DNA of 64,000 nucleotides from Bemisia tabaci (Eukaryota; Arthropoda; Insecta; Hemiptera; Aleyrodidae): contig NC_092794.1 in assembly GCF_918797505.1 (NCBI RefSeq), forward strand, positions 79,273,345 to 79,337,344, given 5' to 3'. The notes beneath the pieces are model-generated. The model searched no databases. It had not been told where the DNA came from and saw only the letters and a list, made by a program, of their open reading frames with translations. Made by a program: the position numbers and the translations under genes. Shown piece by piece: positions 12,244-21,910 of this stretch. How positions within the stretch are numbered: position 1 is the stretch's first letter; every line of letters starts with the position of its first letter.

Positions 12244-12564
12244 GTAAAACTCTCGTCTGCAGGCCGATTATTGAAATTTAGTGTTTGTCAGGAGGACATA
12301 GATGACATGGGTTAAATGGCGAGGCGTGATTGGTCAGCTACGTCTTATCGCTGCTTTGTCATGCCTTTGTCAGGTGGAATGGACGACACACTGTCAGAAA
12401 CTTAAGAGGTGCCGATAGCTTGTCCTGAGTTCAACCCGACATAGGCACGACAAAGCAGCGATAAGACATAGCCGACCAATTACGCTCAACCTTTTAACCT
12501 ATGTCATCTATGTCCGCCTGACAAACACAAAATGTCAATAATCGGCCCGCAGATGCAGTTTTAG
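12244..12564. mobile_element. MITE of the GGCCGATTATTGA family, copy 1
   Basis: An inverted-repeat element whose ends read GGCCGATTATTGA and its complement. The pairing extends outward through TCTGC(A/G) to TAAAAC. The arms include GACATAGATGACAT and TTATCGCTGCTTTGTC and their complements around a loop near 12410. A second copy is at 23366-23645. There is no coding capacity. Confidence 0.8.
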
Positions 12565-12809
12565 TTTCTTTATTACCAGAAATTATCCGTCGTAGCATAA
12601 TGTAGCTCTCAGCATCTAATTTGCTGGATATTGGATCCTTACATTCTATTTTTTTGCATAAAATGTGTCTCGCTCAGCTGCGATAGCCGAGTGATCACTA
12701 TAATCTCATTTGAACATTTTTACTCGTTTAAATCTGTCTGCTCATAAGTAAATTTGCTGAAAAGGCGATCAATTTTATATTGGGTAAAACTCTCCGCCAA
12801 CCTCCTCAT

Positions 12810-13512
12810 ATTTTCATGTTAGAATTTGTTGAACAAATCTCCGTGAAACTTTCATCACCGAAGTAAGAGCCTAATAGACTACCAATGCTGTCTAATTTTT
12901 TCTTTACTTTCATTTTTTTAATTTATTCATTTTCATTTTATTTTACATTTTCTTCTGTTTCCGATTTTTATCGTTGCGTCTTTCTCTTTCAGCTTCTAAT
13001 CAATATTTGTTTTATTTTTCCCCTAAAAAAAATACGGTATGAGGTATATTTTACTTTTTAGAACGAAATAATTTTTCTTTCCGATAAAATAGAAGAGAAA
13101 ATTTGAAGTCAAAAGGATGCGTTTCGCATTGATTGATTAAAGAATCAGTGCAGTAAAACAGCGTAACATGTTTAAGAGGCCGAAATATATAGATTTTAAT
13201 GTATTAATGTACTCCACGCCGGCCATCCCGAGTCTTAGATTTCGTTCGTACGAAAACGTAAAACATACCTCATATCGTATTTTTTAGGGGAAAAATAAAA
13301 CCAACATTGATAATAAGCTAAAAGAGGAAGATGCAACAATAAAAATCGGAAACGTAAGAAAATGTAAAAAAATATAAATGAATAAATAGATAAAAATGAA
13401 AAGAAAGATAAATTAGAAGGCATTGACAGTCTATCAGGCTCCTACTACTTCGGTCATGAAAGTTTCGCCGAGACTTGTTAAACAAATTTGATCATGAAAA
13501 TATGAATTCCAT
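12810..13512. mobile_element. Foldback element with 190-bp loop
   Basis: The left arm (about 12810-13065) and right arm (about 13250-13512) are inverted copies. Landmarks are CATATTTTCATG with CATGAAAATATG, and AAAATACGGTATGAGGTAT with its complement. The arm end and the loop resemble 20386-20680, so the two belong to one repeat family. The 62-residue ORF here is low-complexity and not a gene. Confidence 0.75.
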
Positions 13513-13630
13513 TAACGCCTCGGCTAAAAAAAAGGCCAGTTGCGTATGCACTCAGAGAGAATAAAACAATAACATCAGAGAAATTCATATGTAATGAAAG
13601 TATAAGAAGGAAACAGAAGTGGGCTCATAG

Positions 13631-14825
13631 CAGTGGCGTGCGGTGGGTTTAGTGACAAGGCAAGCTCTAGCGTTCGCCATGGGGAGGGGAGGGGGTTAAC
13701 GTAGCCTCTTTTTCCTCCTTAGGGAGCCACCCTAGAAAATTGTTCAAATTTAGATCCTCGCGACCCTCTATTTACTCTGTTTTTTGATGAAATCTGATGG
13801 AACGTCTTGAAAAAGTGTGGTTTTTTTTCTTTCTCTCTTACTTATAATTACGTTCACTCAACTTATTCCGAATGTTATCGAGCATTGGAGGATCGCTATA
13901 CGCTCTTAACTCCCGATTTTGCCACTTATTTGAAGTATTTCTAGTCTTTACTCTACTGCGTTTAGAAATTTTTGAGTTAGTCAAGTTACAAAACATCCTT
14001 TGTGCGTTTAAAACATGATTAAGAATTGTCTCATACATCACCAATTAGATCCAAGTGAGCGACATATCATAGAGATGGAGGGCACTTGCTCCAGAGGGAG
14101 CAATCGCAACCGAGACAGAGAGGGAACAAGATAGCGCATCTGAGGAAAAACCAGCAAAAGCAGCGCGCTGCAATGAGGGGCCAAGAGAAGCGAGCTGTGA
14201 TCGCGCAGCGAAACGCTCGGACTCGGAACGTACCGCTCTCCCCGCCCGCCATGATTCTGCCTCCTGCCGCAATCACACGGTAAATGTGGGAGCTGAATGT
14301 GGCTCGAATGTCATCGGCCCGATGCCTGAATTTTGCGCGTCACGCGCGAAATTTAGCAACGATTCTCAGCAACCATCGGCTAATGTCGGATTTGTCTGAA
14401 CTGTTTGAATAGATTTAATACACATTTGGATGAAAATAACTCGAATTAGTGAAATTTCAGCCGTTGAGCGCTAACAGTTGACTGCCACATTCAACTGCCA
14501 AATTCAGCGTGTGATTGCCGCATCCGAGCAGTGGCTCTCCTATAAGCCCATCGCAAGCGATTCTCCAGAGCATGAGTTGGCCCGTGTTCAGGCCGCGCTG
14601 CGCCACCTCCATCCGCTCTACCGCTTCCCCACTTTTGTGGCTCTATACGTACATATGTCCGTCTCTCTTTCTGTTTTTAATGCGATTTACTTACTACACA
14701 CCTTTTATCAATAATATTTGCTAAAATTTAAAACATGTAATGGGTGTGATTCGTCTGGGTGGTCTTTCTTCTGAAATGTTTGGGCAAGTAGTGCTTGCCT
14801 TGTTTATCTGGACCGCACGCCATTG
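13631..14825. mobile_element. hAT-like non-autonomous element, about 1.2 kb
   Basis: The left end is CAGTGGCGTGCGGTGGG, continuing with a GACAAGGCAAGC block. The right end is the complement of CAATGGCGTGCGGTCC with the matching GCTTGCCTTG block. Ends of this form are typical of hAT elements. Flanking eight-base duplications are not visible (GCTCATAG and ACAAGAAT). A MITE at 14265-14522 is nested inside. The GC-rich stretch 14080-14280 has open frames on both strands but no recognisable protein. Confidence 0.65.
14265..14522. mobile_element. MITE of the CCGCAATCACACG family, copy 1 (258 bp)
   Basis: Terminal inverted repeats begin TGCCGCAATCACACG at the left and TGCGGCAATCACACG on the complement of the right. 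A short internal palindrome TTTTGCGCGTCACGCGC lies near 14333. Related copies are at 53513-53775 (complete) and about 55848-56062 (left-truncated). Confidence 0.85.
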
Positions 14826-14942
14826 ACAAGAATCCAAAAATTTGAAGAGCAATTATGAAGAGACAAAGTTCGCTCACATGTGCAGCCAAGGGTCTAGCAC
14901 CAGCATTTTCGACGCGGCGAGCTCTCTGTACTTCTGAGTATA

Positions 14943-16394
14943 CAGGGTGTCTCACGAAAAAGGAGCCACCTGGAATATCTGGCGAACGGGTTGGAATTTC
15001 GAAAAACGGTAAAAGACGTGTTCGTTAATATCGTGGGGGGCCCCTTTTGACGTATTTTAAATTTTCCCAAACCAATTTTTCCCCATTTCCGGGGTTTTTC
15101 CATTTTCCCGTAAATCGAAATTTTCAAATGGCACCCCTATTTTTTTATTTCAGAAATCGATTCTACGCAAAAAAACAAGCCACACTCTTCAAACCGCATG
15201 TAAATCGGTCAATTTTTCAGCGATTGGCAGAGGTTGAAACATTTTTCTAATGCTCCTTTCAAAAAATCCCCACGCCGAATGGGATTGCCGTATCAAACCT
15301 AACTCTTCGCCAAAAAAAAAATCTTTAACAGTGCCCTCTCGATAAAAATATAAAAAAATCTGCTGCACTCGAAAACTGGAGCACGCGGAGCTCTTTTCTT
15401 CGATATTAAGATGCGTTTTACCGAACATTTCCGAGGGGCGCTCATCGGGAGGAAGTAGTAAGTTTTGGACACGAATCAGCATTCTTTTTTCTGAAGCATA
15501 AAAAACCTGAAACCATGTCCATGGAGAAACGGCTAAATAGAAAAATAAATAGATTACCTTTTTTTCAGGTGGGTGTCAATGATTTGAGCCGCACATGCTG
15601 TTTTTATGAACGTTTAAATTCAGTTGTAACTCATCAGAACATTTATTTTCAAGAAAGGGGAAGTTTAAACTTTCCATTTATTCTTCATTTATCATTCAAA
15701 ACTAACTCCAGAAAATTGCCACGAACCGCGGAAAAATAGCGTCCTTAAATAAAAACATCGAAGTCCAGTTCAAACCATTAAAACCCACCTGAAAAGAGGT
15801 AATCCATTTATTTTTGTATTTAGCTGTTCCTCCATGGACATGGTTTCCTATGCTTCAGAAAAAAGAATACTGATTCGTGTCCTAAACTTACTACTTCCTC
15901 TCGGTTAGGGGCCCTTGGAAATGTTCAGTATAACGCATCTTAATGTCGAAGAAAAGAGCTCCGCGTGCTCCAGTTTTCGAGTGCAGCAGATTTTTTTACT
16001 TTTTTATCGAGAGGGCACTGTTAAAGATTATTTTTGGCGGAGAGTTTGGTTTGATACGGCAATCCCATTCGGCGTGGGGATTTTTTGAAAGGAGCATTAG
16101 AAAAATATTTCAACCTCTGCCAATCGCTGAAAAATTGTCCGATTGACATGCGGTTTGGACAGTGTGGTTTGTTTTTTTGCGTAGAATCGATTTCTGAACT
16201 AAAAAAATAGGGGTGCCACTTGGAAATTTCGATTTATGGGAGGGGCACCCCGCGCTCCTCCCGTGGTTTGGGAAAATTTAAAATACGTCAACAGGTGTCC
16301 CCACGATGTTAACGAACACGTCTTTTACCGTTTTTCGAAATTCCAACCCGTTCGCCAGATATTCCTGGTGGCTCCTTTTTCGTGGGACACCCTG
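14943..16394. mobile_element. Foldback element, 1.45 kb (CAGGGTGTCTCACG family)
   Basis: The left end CAGGGTGTCTCACGAAAAAG and the right end are inverted copies. Both sides are flanked by TATA. The arms pair over most of their length: the GGCGAACGGGTTGGAATTTC block at 14982 recurs inverted at 16334, and ATTGGCAGAGGTTGAAAC at 15223 recurs inverted at 16111. The centre lies near 15680. Open frames on opposite strands (15189-15482 and 15943-16146) are mirror images of the same repeat, not genes. Confidence 0.9.
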
Positions 16395-17426
16395 TATAAT
16401 ATAGACAGGTGAATCGATTATAATTCATAATATGAGGCAAAAGGGGGGGGGAGTTCCAAGATTTTAATTTTTTATTAAAATAAAGTAGAGTTTCGGAACT
16501 TTCTGTCAACCCGTTCATCTCCAATCGCATTATTAGTCCAGTCAATCTAGCATTTTTCTGGGAAAATCTATGTATAGAAGGTTTTTTTTCGGAAACATGT
16601 TGCATTAGGCTACCAGAACAACATAACAAAAGTTTACCGAAATTGGCCGTCCGATAAGGCCGCCATCTTGGAAAAAAGGGGGCGGGGGGCCAAAATACGC
16701 CGCCGGCGACCGGTTTCTAGCTTATATCTTGAAAAATATCGATCCTACGGAAAAATGTCACGAACCTTTTAAAAAGGTCATAAAATTTCCTATTTGAAAC
16801 ACTATACATTTATCAAATTGCGACTTCTGATTCGTGAGATATGGCGGTAGTTTCCTGCGGCTAGGAAAGTCAAATCTTGCGAGAAATCGCGTTTTTTCAA
16901 CAAAATCTGTAATTATCTTAAAAACGGCGAGTCTGAGGCAAAAAAGTGTTCTCACCGGAATGAAAGAGCATTAAATTTCCATGCTTAAAATGCTTATGAA
17001 TTCACTAGGGGGTCCGCCCCCGGAGCGCTATGCGGTCCGAACCAACGGCGGCTACTACGCGGTGAGGCTCGGCTTGGCCGCGCCATGAATTGTTGCGGTC
17101 CAAGATGAAACGGCTTCACTTTTTTGGTTGATTCACCGCGAGGGTAAGTCATATTATCCATTTAAATATGTGCTAATTTCCTTTCATCATGAACCCCTCC
17201 CCCTTCAGGTCATGCATGTTGTATAGTTAATAAATGTCAACGGTCGCGCTTGAAGATAATGTTATTATTTTATGCTTTCGTATTCAAATACAATGTGTCA
17301 AACAACAAATCTTCTTTTTTCAAAGTAACTAAAAGGAAATGAATTAATACAAAATATAGAAATAGGAATAAGACAAGCACTTTTTCGTTTATTACCTTAA
17401 GCGGTGGAATCGTTTATTAAAACCTA
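16395..17426. other. Unassigned repeat-like sequence, no gene
   Basis: The first half contains phrases common in the surrounding repeats (CCGCCATCTTGG, ATATCTTGAAAAATATCGATCC), suggesting a fragment of a foldback-type element without its partner arm. CACTAGGGGGTCCGCCCCCGG near 17003 resembles ACTAGGGGGTACGCCCCCTG near 20319. No gene was found. Confidence 0.4.
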
Positions 17427-17712
17427 TATGTTGAAAAGCATGATGGTCTTGAAGGTTCAATTGTTTTTGATGGATACGAACAAAAAGCGCAACAGATTCT
17501 ACAAAAAGCGTTGACAGGTGACGACATCATAACTTTAAGAAATGTCCTGCCTTAATTTTTTTTGAGGACACTCCTTTATCCGTGGCCCAGGACTTGCTTC
17601 TATCTATAATGAAAAGAATGAGGCGCGTTTGATTTGCTTGCTATCGAAACACTTTACTACAGGGAATCAAGTTAAAGTATCTCAAGCAGAGGACGATGCG
17701 GATACTCTCATC
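17427..17712 (+). pseudogene. Decayed fragment of an uncharacterised arthropod protein (VFDGY...QAEDDADTLI)
   Basis: One frame from 17427 to a stop at 17553-17555 contains IVFDGY. A second frame around 17559-17605 reads TPLSVAQDLLLS. A third, ending at 17712, contains SQAEDDADTLI. Read in this order they resemble a protein type I remember as widespread but uncharacterised in arthropod genomes, with VFDGY and ADDADTLI-like blocks and acidic residues like those of PIN/FEN-type nuclease folds. The frame breaks twice and coding stops exactly where a MITE begins at 17713. It is clearly dead. The family assignment is from memory and uncertain. Confidence 0.4.
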
Positions 17713-18120
17713 TAGAGTACCTATATTGAGAGAGTATGGCCACTGGGTCCCATGAGAGGCTTAGGACCCAAAAATGGCGGTGCTTTGTTTTGGTTTTTGA
17801 GGATGGGAGGGGGGTCATTGCCAACTTTTGACGGTTATCACCAACCGCACTTGCTGCCAACCTTACTACATCTAAGATCATTTTTCTCAAAAATAGCACA
17901 CGATTAGCCTTAAAAATATGTAAAAAAGTCGCAATAGTGCATTTGGGTAAAGTTCTCGTTACGATAAGCAAAGACAACTACATTTTGAATCATTTTGCAT
18001 TACAATAACTTTATGGCGTCCGCCATTTTTGGGTCCTAAGGGCTCCATTCAGCCTAAGATGGCTGAGCCAATCAGAGGTGGTAACTCCAGTGGCCATACT
18101 CTCCCAATATAGGTACTCTA
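17713..18120. mobile_element. TAGAGTACCTATATT MITE, copy 1 (408 bp)
   Basis: Inverted termini of about 33 bp begin TAGAGTACCTATATTGAGAG and end with the complement. A second copy of exactly the same length, in the opposite orientation, lies at 53788-54195, where an 8-bp target duplication is clear. Here the flanks do not match. The ends fit the YARNG rule of hAT elements. Confidence 0.85.
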
Positions 18121-18325
18121 CACGGGACTAACAAGGGGAACTTCCCAAGCTGCCGCCTCCGATCGGGCTGAAAAAATTCGTACGAACTCTTTGGATGAAT
18201 TTATTTGACCCGTATTTTTTTGTTTTTTCCAATGCCCCCCAGAAACACCCCAAAAAAATTCCGGAAAGTTTAGCTTTGAGCGCTTGAGTCTATATACGCA
18301 GTATAGCAGTGCTCATCTACCGTCA

Positions 18326-18397
18326 AATGGTGGCTCTGCGGTAGCGCGCTCGCCCAGTGATCCGGCGGGCCCGGGTTCGATTCCCGGGCGCTGCGCC
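18326..18397 (+). repeat. tRNA-derived core in left arm of foldback
   Basis: An A-box-like TGGCTCTGCGGTAGCG (18331-18346) and a perfect B box GGTTCGATTCC (18374-18384) sit inside a CCCGGG/CCCGGG T-stem-like pair, followed by CGCTGCGCC. The acceptor and anticodon arms do not fold well, so a functional tRNA is not supported. The internal pol III promoter may still be intact. Confidence 0.6.
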
Positions 18398-19027
18398 AAA
18401 TTTTTACGACCGAATTTTATATTCTCACACATTTTCACATCGATTCCCATTTGATACATTAGAACTTAAAACATCAATTAATTTACAACCATCAACGATC
18501 AATAACTTCTTCAATTTGAAGTGTAGATTTTTTTTTGGGAGGGGGGGAGGGGTCACGCGCACGATATTCTCGCCAATCACTGTACTTTCACATTAGCAGA
18601 CGACCCGCTCCGCCCCCTCACATCAACATATTTCTCCCGATCACCCGTATGCGTCATGATTTTTCCCATCATTATCCAGAAAATGATAATGAAAAATTAC
18701 TTCGAACATTCAAATTAAAAATGCTACAATTTTTCATTATCATTTTCTGGATAATGATGGGAAAAATCATGACTCATACGGGTGATCGGGAGAAATATGT
18801 TGATGTGAGGGGGCGGAGCGGGTCGTCTGCTAATGTGAAAGTACAGTGATTGGCGAGAATATCGCGCGCGTGACCCCTCCCCCCTCCCACAAAAAAATCT
18901 ACACTTCAAATTGAAGAAGTTATTGATCGTTGATGGTTGTAAATTAATTGATGTTTTAAGTTCTAATGTATCAAATGGGAATCGATGTGAAAATGTGTGA
19001 GAATATAAAATTCGGTCGTAAAAATTT

Positions 19028-19100
19028 GGCGCGGCGCCCGGGAATCGAACCCGGGCCCGCCGGATCACTGGGCGAGCGCGCTACCGCAGAGCCACCACTT
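19028..19100 (-). repeat. tRNA-derived core in right arm of foldback
   Basis: The mirror copy of 18326-18397 on the minus strand, with the same A and B boxes and a few substitutions outside them (for example GGCGCCGCGCC against GGCGCTGCGCC). Confidence 0.6.
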
Positions 19101-19294
19101 GCCGGTAGCCGAGCACTGCTATACTGCGTATATAGACTCAAGCGCTCAAAGCAAAACTGTCCGGAATTTTTTTGGGGTGTTTCTGGGGGGCATTGGAAAA
19201 AACAAAAAAATACGGGTCAAATAAATTCATCCAAAGAGTTCGTACGAATTTTTTCAGCCCGATCGGAGGCGGCAGCTTGGGAAGTTCCCCTTGT

Positions 19295-19809
19295 AAGTAC
19301 GTCGCGCAGCACTCAGCGGACATCATGCAGCCGGCCGGCCTGCCCTTTCCAACGGCCACACATGAGCACCTCTCATGGCTTAGTCCATAGAGTATGGCAT
19401 GGCTTGAAAGTTGTTAAGTCGTTCACTCATGTGTGAATATCTTTCAGTCTATCTTTCAATGACGATTTCAAGAAGGACTGATCCTCCTTTTGACGATGAT
19501 ACTTGTTCATGTATATGCAAGAGAGACGATAATCACCCTACTATCTGCCACTTGTATGTACGGCCGGCCCTTTCCTTTTTTTTCTTCGAATTTTTTTTCA
19601 ATTATATGACGGTTTTTTGTTTTTTATCTCTTGAAATAAAAAAAATTCATTACAGTTCTCAAAAGGACCTCTTCGGCATCTAAACAAGGACATATACTAA
19701 GGGTCAAGTAATGATCAGTGTATCCTCAGCGATGAGTCGGAAGGTCTCGACAAAGTTAATGATCAGAGATGGGTACATTTCAGAGAAGTTGGGCCGATTT
19801 GATATCATA
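19295..19809. other. No gene seen
   Basis: Spacer with T-rich tracts near 19568-19625 and no recognisable coding region. The 90-residue ORF at 19411-19683 is low-complexity with no domain. Confidence 0.4.
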
Positions 19810-20194
19810 TAGAGTACCTGTATAGGGAGAGTAGCGACAGATCTGAAACTCCGAAAGTCCATCAGGCCTTCACCGATGCCTCCGCGAATAAAGTTAGGGC
19901 CCAAAAAGGCAGCCAACCTATGAATTTCGAATGTCCAGAGCGATTTACAAATACAATTGTTACGAACCGTCGTTTAGAAAGCATGTATTTGGTTTACTTT
20001 TTGCATAAATTTACTTATTTTTGCGAAAGAACGCTCATTTATGTACATTCTTAGCCATCTTGGTTAGAATTGAAATCTGTAGGCTGGCAGTGAAATTTTT
20101 TGTGTTAGAAGTTGCTCAGAAGGGTGGCTGCACTTTTGGGCCCTAAGCCCTCCATGAACCGATCTGTCGCTACTCTCCCTATACAGGTACTCTA
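19810..20194. mobile_element. TAGAGTACCTGTATAG MITE, copy 1 (385 bp) with 8-bp target duplication
   Basis: The ends are TAGAGTACCTGTATAGGGAG and its complement. The flanks 19802-19809 and 20195-20202 are both ATATCATA. An interrupted second copy occupies 53158-54233. The terminal TAGAGTACC is shared with the 408-bp family, so both may depend on one transposase, plausibly hAT. Confidence 0.9.
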
Positions 20195-20263
20195 ATATCA
20201 TACTCCTTTAAAGCAACGGATCAAATAAACGTGTTTAGGTCATCATACCTCATAGGTATTTAA

Positions 20264-20291
20264 TTTTTTTTTTTTTTTTTTTTTTTTTTTT
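20264..20291. repeat. Poly(T) run
   Basis: A run of more than 25 T in an otherwise unassigned segment. It could be the poly(A) tail of a minus-strand retroelement. Confidence 0.8.
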
Positions 20292-20374
20292 GTGAAAAAC
20301 GATGGGGTGTATGGTGTACTAGGGGGTACGCCCCCTGGCCGCTACGCGGTCCTATTTTTACCCTTCTATCAGTG

Positions 20375-20460
20375 TTAGTTTTATTTTTCTCCTAAAAAAT
20401 TACGATATGAGGTATACTTCACTTTCAGAATGAAATAATTTTTGGTTTTGATGAATAAAG

Positions 20461-20510
<50 letters not shown>

Positions 20511-20690
20511 AAGGACGCGTTTTGGAATGACTGCTTGATAGCAGTTGACTGCAGTGACTGCTGTGCAGTAAAACAACGGACAATGATAATCAGGTAATAT
20601 TTGCTGTAGTTAGGAGTCGGGGATCGAACCCACATCGTGATCTATGTGGACGCATCCGACGTCTTAGATATGAAGGTCCGTTTGTAAAAA
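20375..20690 (-). repeat. SINE-like sequence with poly(T) of about 42 and tRNA-type B box
   Basis: On the minus strand a B-box-like GGTTCGATCCCCGACTCC lies at 20611-20628, and a long A tract (T on the plus strand, about 20463-20503) follows. No clear A box is seen. The outer part (TACGATATGAGGTATAC) and the AAGTCAAAAGGACGCG segment match the loop and arm end of the foldback at 12.8-13.5 kb. Confidence 0.5.
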
Positions 20691-20736
20691 AAAAAACCTG
20701 CGCACAACTCTGACCGCGGAGCATCAGTGCATCGCA

Positions 20737-20800
20737 TCGTTCGCCCCCCCCCTTCCCCCCCCGCTTTCCCCCCTCCCCCCGGCTTCCTCCGCTTCCCCGG
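20737..20800. repeat. C-rich polypyrimidine tract
   Basis: Nearly pure C with scattered T for about 60 bp, unlike the AT-rich surroundings. It marks the outer end of the inverted duplication arm. Confidence 0.7.
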
Positions 20801-21840
20801 CTTTTGATTGGCTCGCAATTTTCCTCAATTTTCTTTAGTTTGAAAGAAAATTTCTCGTGGAAACCTCTCTGAAGTGCTTCTCAAAGCGACTACAAAGCTA
20901 TTGATATATTACACCTACCATGTTTCTGTTTTTTTACTTTCAATTTGAATCAAGTCTCAAAAAAAAAGCTGTACCTAACCTAACCTCAACCATGTGTGTT
21001 CATTTTCATCAAGACCAATCCACACAGGTCAGTCATTCCCGAGGACGAATTTTGGTACTCTACTGCGCAGTGACGTAGTATTGAGTGCATACAATGTATT
21101 TCTTATGGGAGCACTCAATAGTACGTCACAATGAGTGCTGCGAGTTAGGGCCGGGCGGGGGAGTGGATTTCAAAAAAGCTGCGCAATGACTGACCTGTGT
21201 GGATTGGTCTTGATTTTCATTGCAAAGAGAAAACATTGCAAATAGCCACCAGCAGTTCTCGATCTGAAATTTGACAAATTTTCAATTTAAAATCATCTTT
21301 TGTGACCTAAAATGGTTTTTTGTCTTTCAATCAGTGTCGTCTTAATACCTTTTCACTTCAGTTTCTAAAGTTTATGGCGTTTCTTCATTGTTCCTTTTGC
21401 TCCTAATGGTTGAAGCTGATGCCAAGTAGCTCGTCGGTTTGATCTGCTTTTTTCCTCGAAGAGGATTTAATTGTGCCTCTCCTTCAAGTCTCAGCTTTAG
21501 CAGTGTTACTTTTTCATCATAAACAATTACTTTGGTAATAATCAAAAGTTTACATTTCAGTTCTGTATCTACAAGTGTCTGCATCAGGAATCGTTCTCCG
21601 AGAGCAGCATCTCATGACTGCAGCATACAGATGGAAATTAAGCTTGTTTCATGGTTGTATTTAAACAACTTGTGCTCTAAATTTATCTTTGAAGTGACAA
21701 ATGGTGTGTATTACTGTACCCGAAAGCCTAGCGTAGAAACTTTGAGCACCTGTCTCAGTGTGAGCGGTCCTTTGTTGCGGTCAAAGCTGCTCATTGATGA
21801 CAGTTTCTCAAAGGAAAAGTCTTCGATGGATCAAGAAAAA
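20800..21840. repeat. Left arm of a split inverted duplication
   Basis: Apart from a MITE at 21010-21212, this arm is the near-identical reverse complement of 27663-28286 joined to 32777-33000. Examples are GCGTTTCTTCATTGTTCC at 21378 against the complement near 28120, and AACCTAACCTCAACCATGTG at 20978 against 32795. The 109-residue ORF 21532-21861 is present in both arms but has no recognisable domain. Confidence 0.85.
21010..21212. mobile_element. MITE, 203 bp, CAAGACCAATCCACACAGG ends, 8-bp target duplication
   Basis: The ends are CAAGACCAATCCACACAGG and its complement. Flanks 21002-21009 and 21213-21220 are both ATTTTCAT. The unoccupied site, with one ATTTTCAT, is visible in the other arm near 32781. 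The 8-bp duplication suggests a hAT- or P-type transposase. Confidence 0.92.
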
Positions 21841-21910
21841 TTATCTAATGACTTATACTGATGACGCATTCGATGTCATTCTTTAATAAATCTTCCATGG
21901 TTTATCTATA

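Larger units (their letters stand above)
18131..19294. mobile_element. Near-perfect foldback, 1.16 kb, carrying mirrored tRNA-like cores
   Basis: The ends read ACAAGGGGAACTTCCC and its complement. The arms 18131-18722 and 18723-19294 pair almost throughout with essentially no loop: TTTTTCATTATCATTTTCTG at 18729 pairs with the sequence just left of centre. Each arm contains a tRNA-derived segment (18326-18397 and 19028-19100). The long ORFs in it (18357-18596 plus, 18724-19068 minus) are the same sequence read on opposite arms. Confidence 0.9.

Noticed and set aside
14045..14283. Overlapping ORFs on both strands in a GC-rich segment
   Set aside because: Open in several frames because of composition, inside a hAT-like element, and without a recognisable domain.
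18326..18397. Functional tRNA gene
   Set aside because: A and B boxes are good, but acceptor and anticodon arms do not pair, and the segment is duplicated as part of a foldback. Called tRNA-derived instead.
18724..19068. 114-residue minus-strand ORF mirrored by a plus-strand ORF at 18357-18596
   Set aside because: The two are the same sequence read on opposite arms of a palindrome, containing the tRNA-like segment. Not protein coding.
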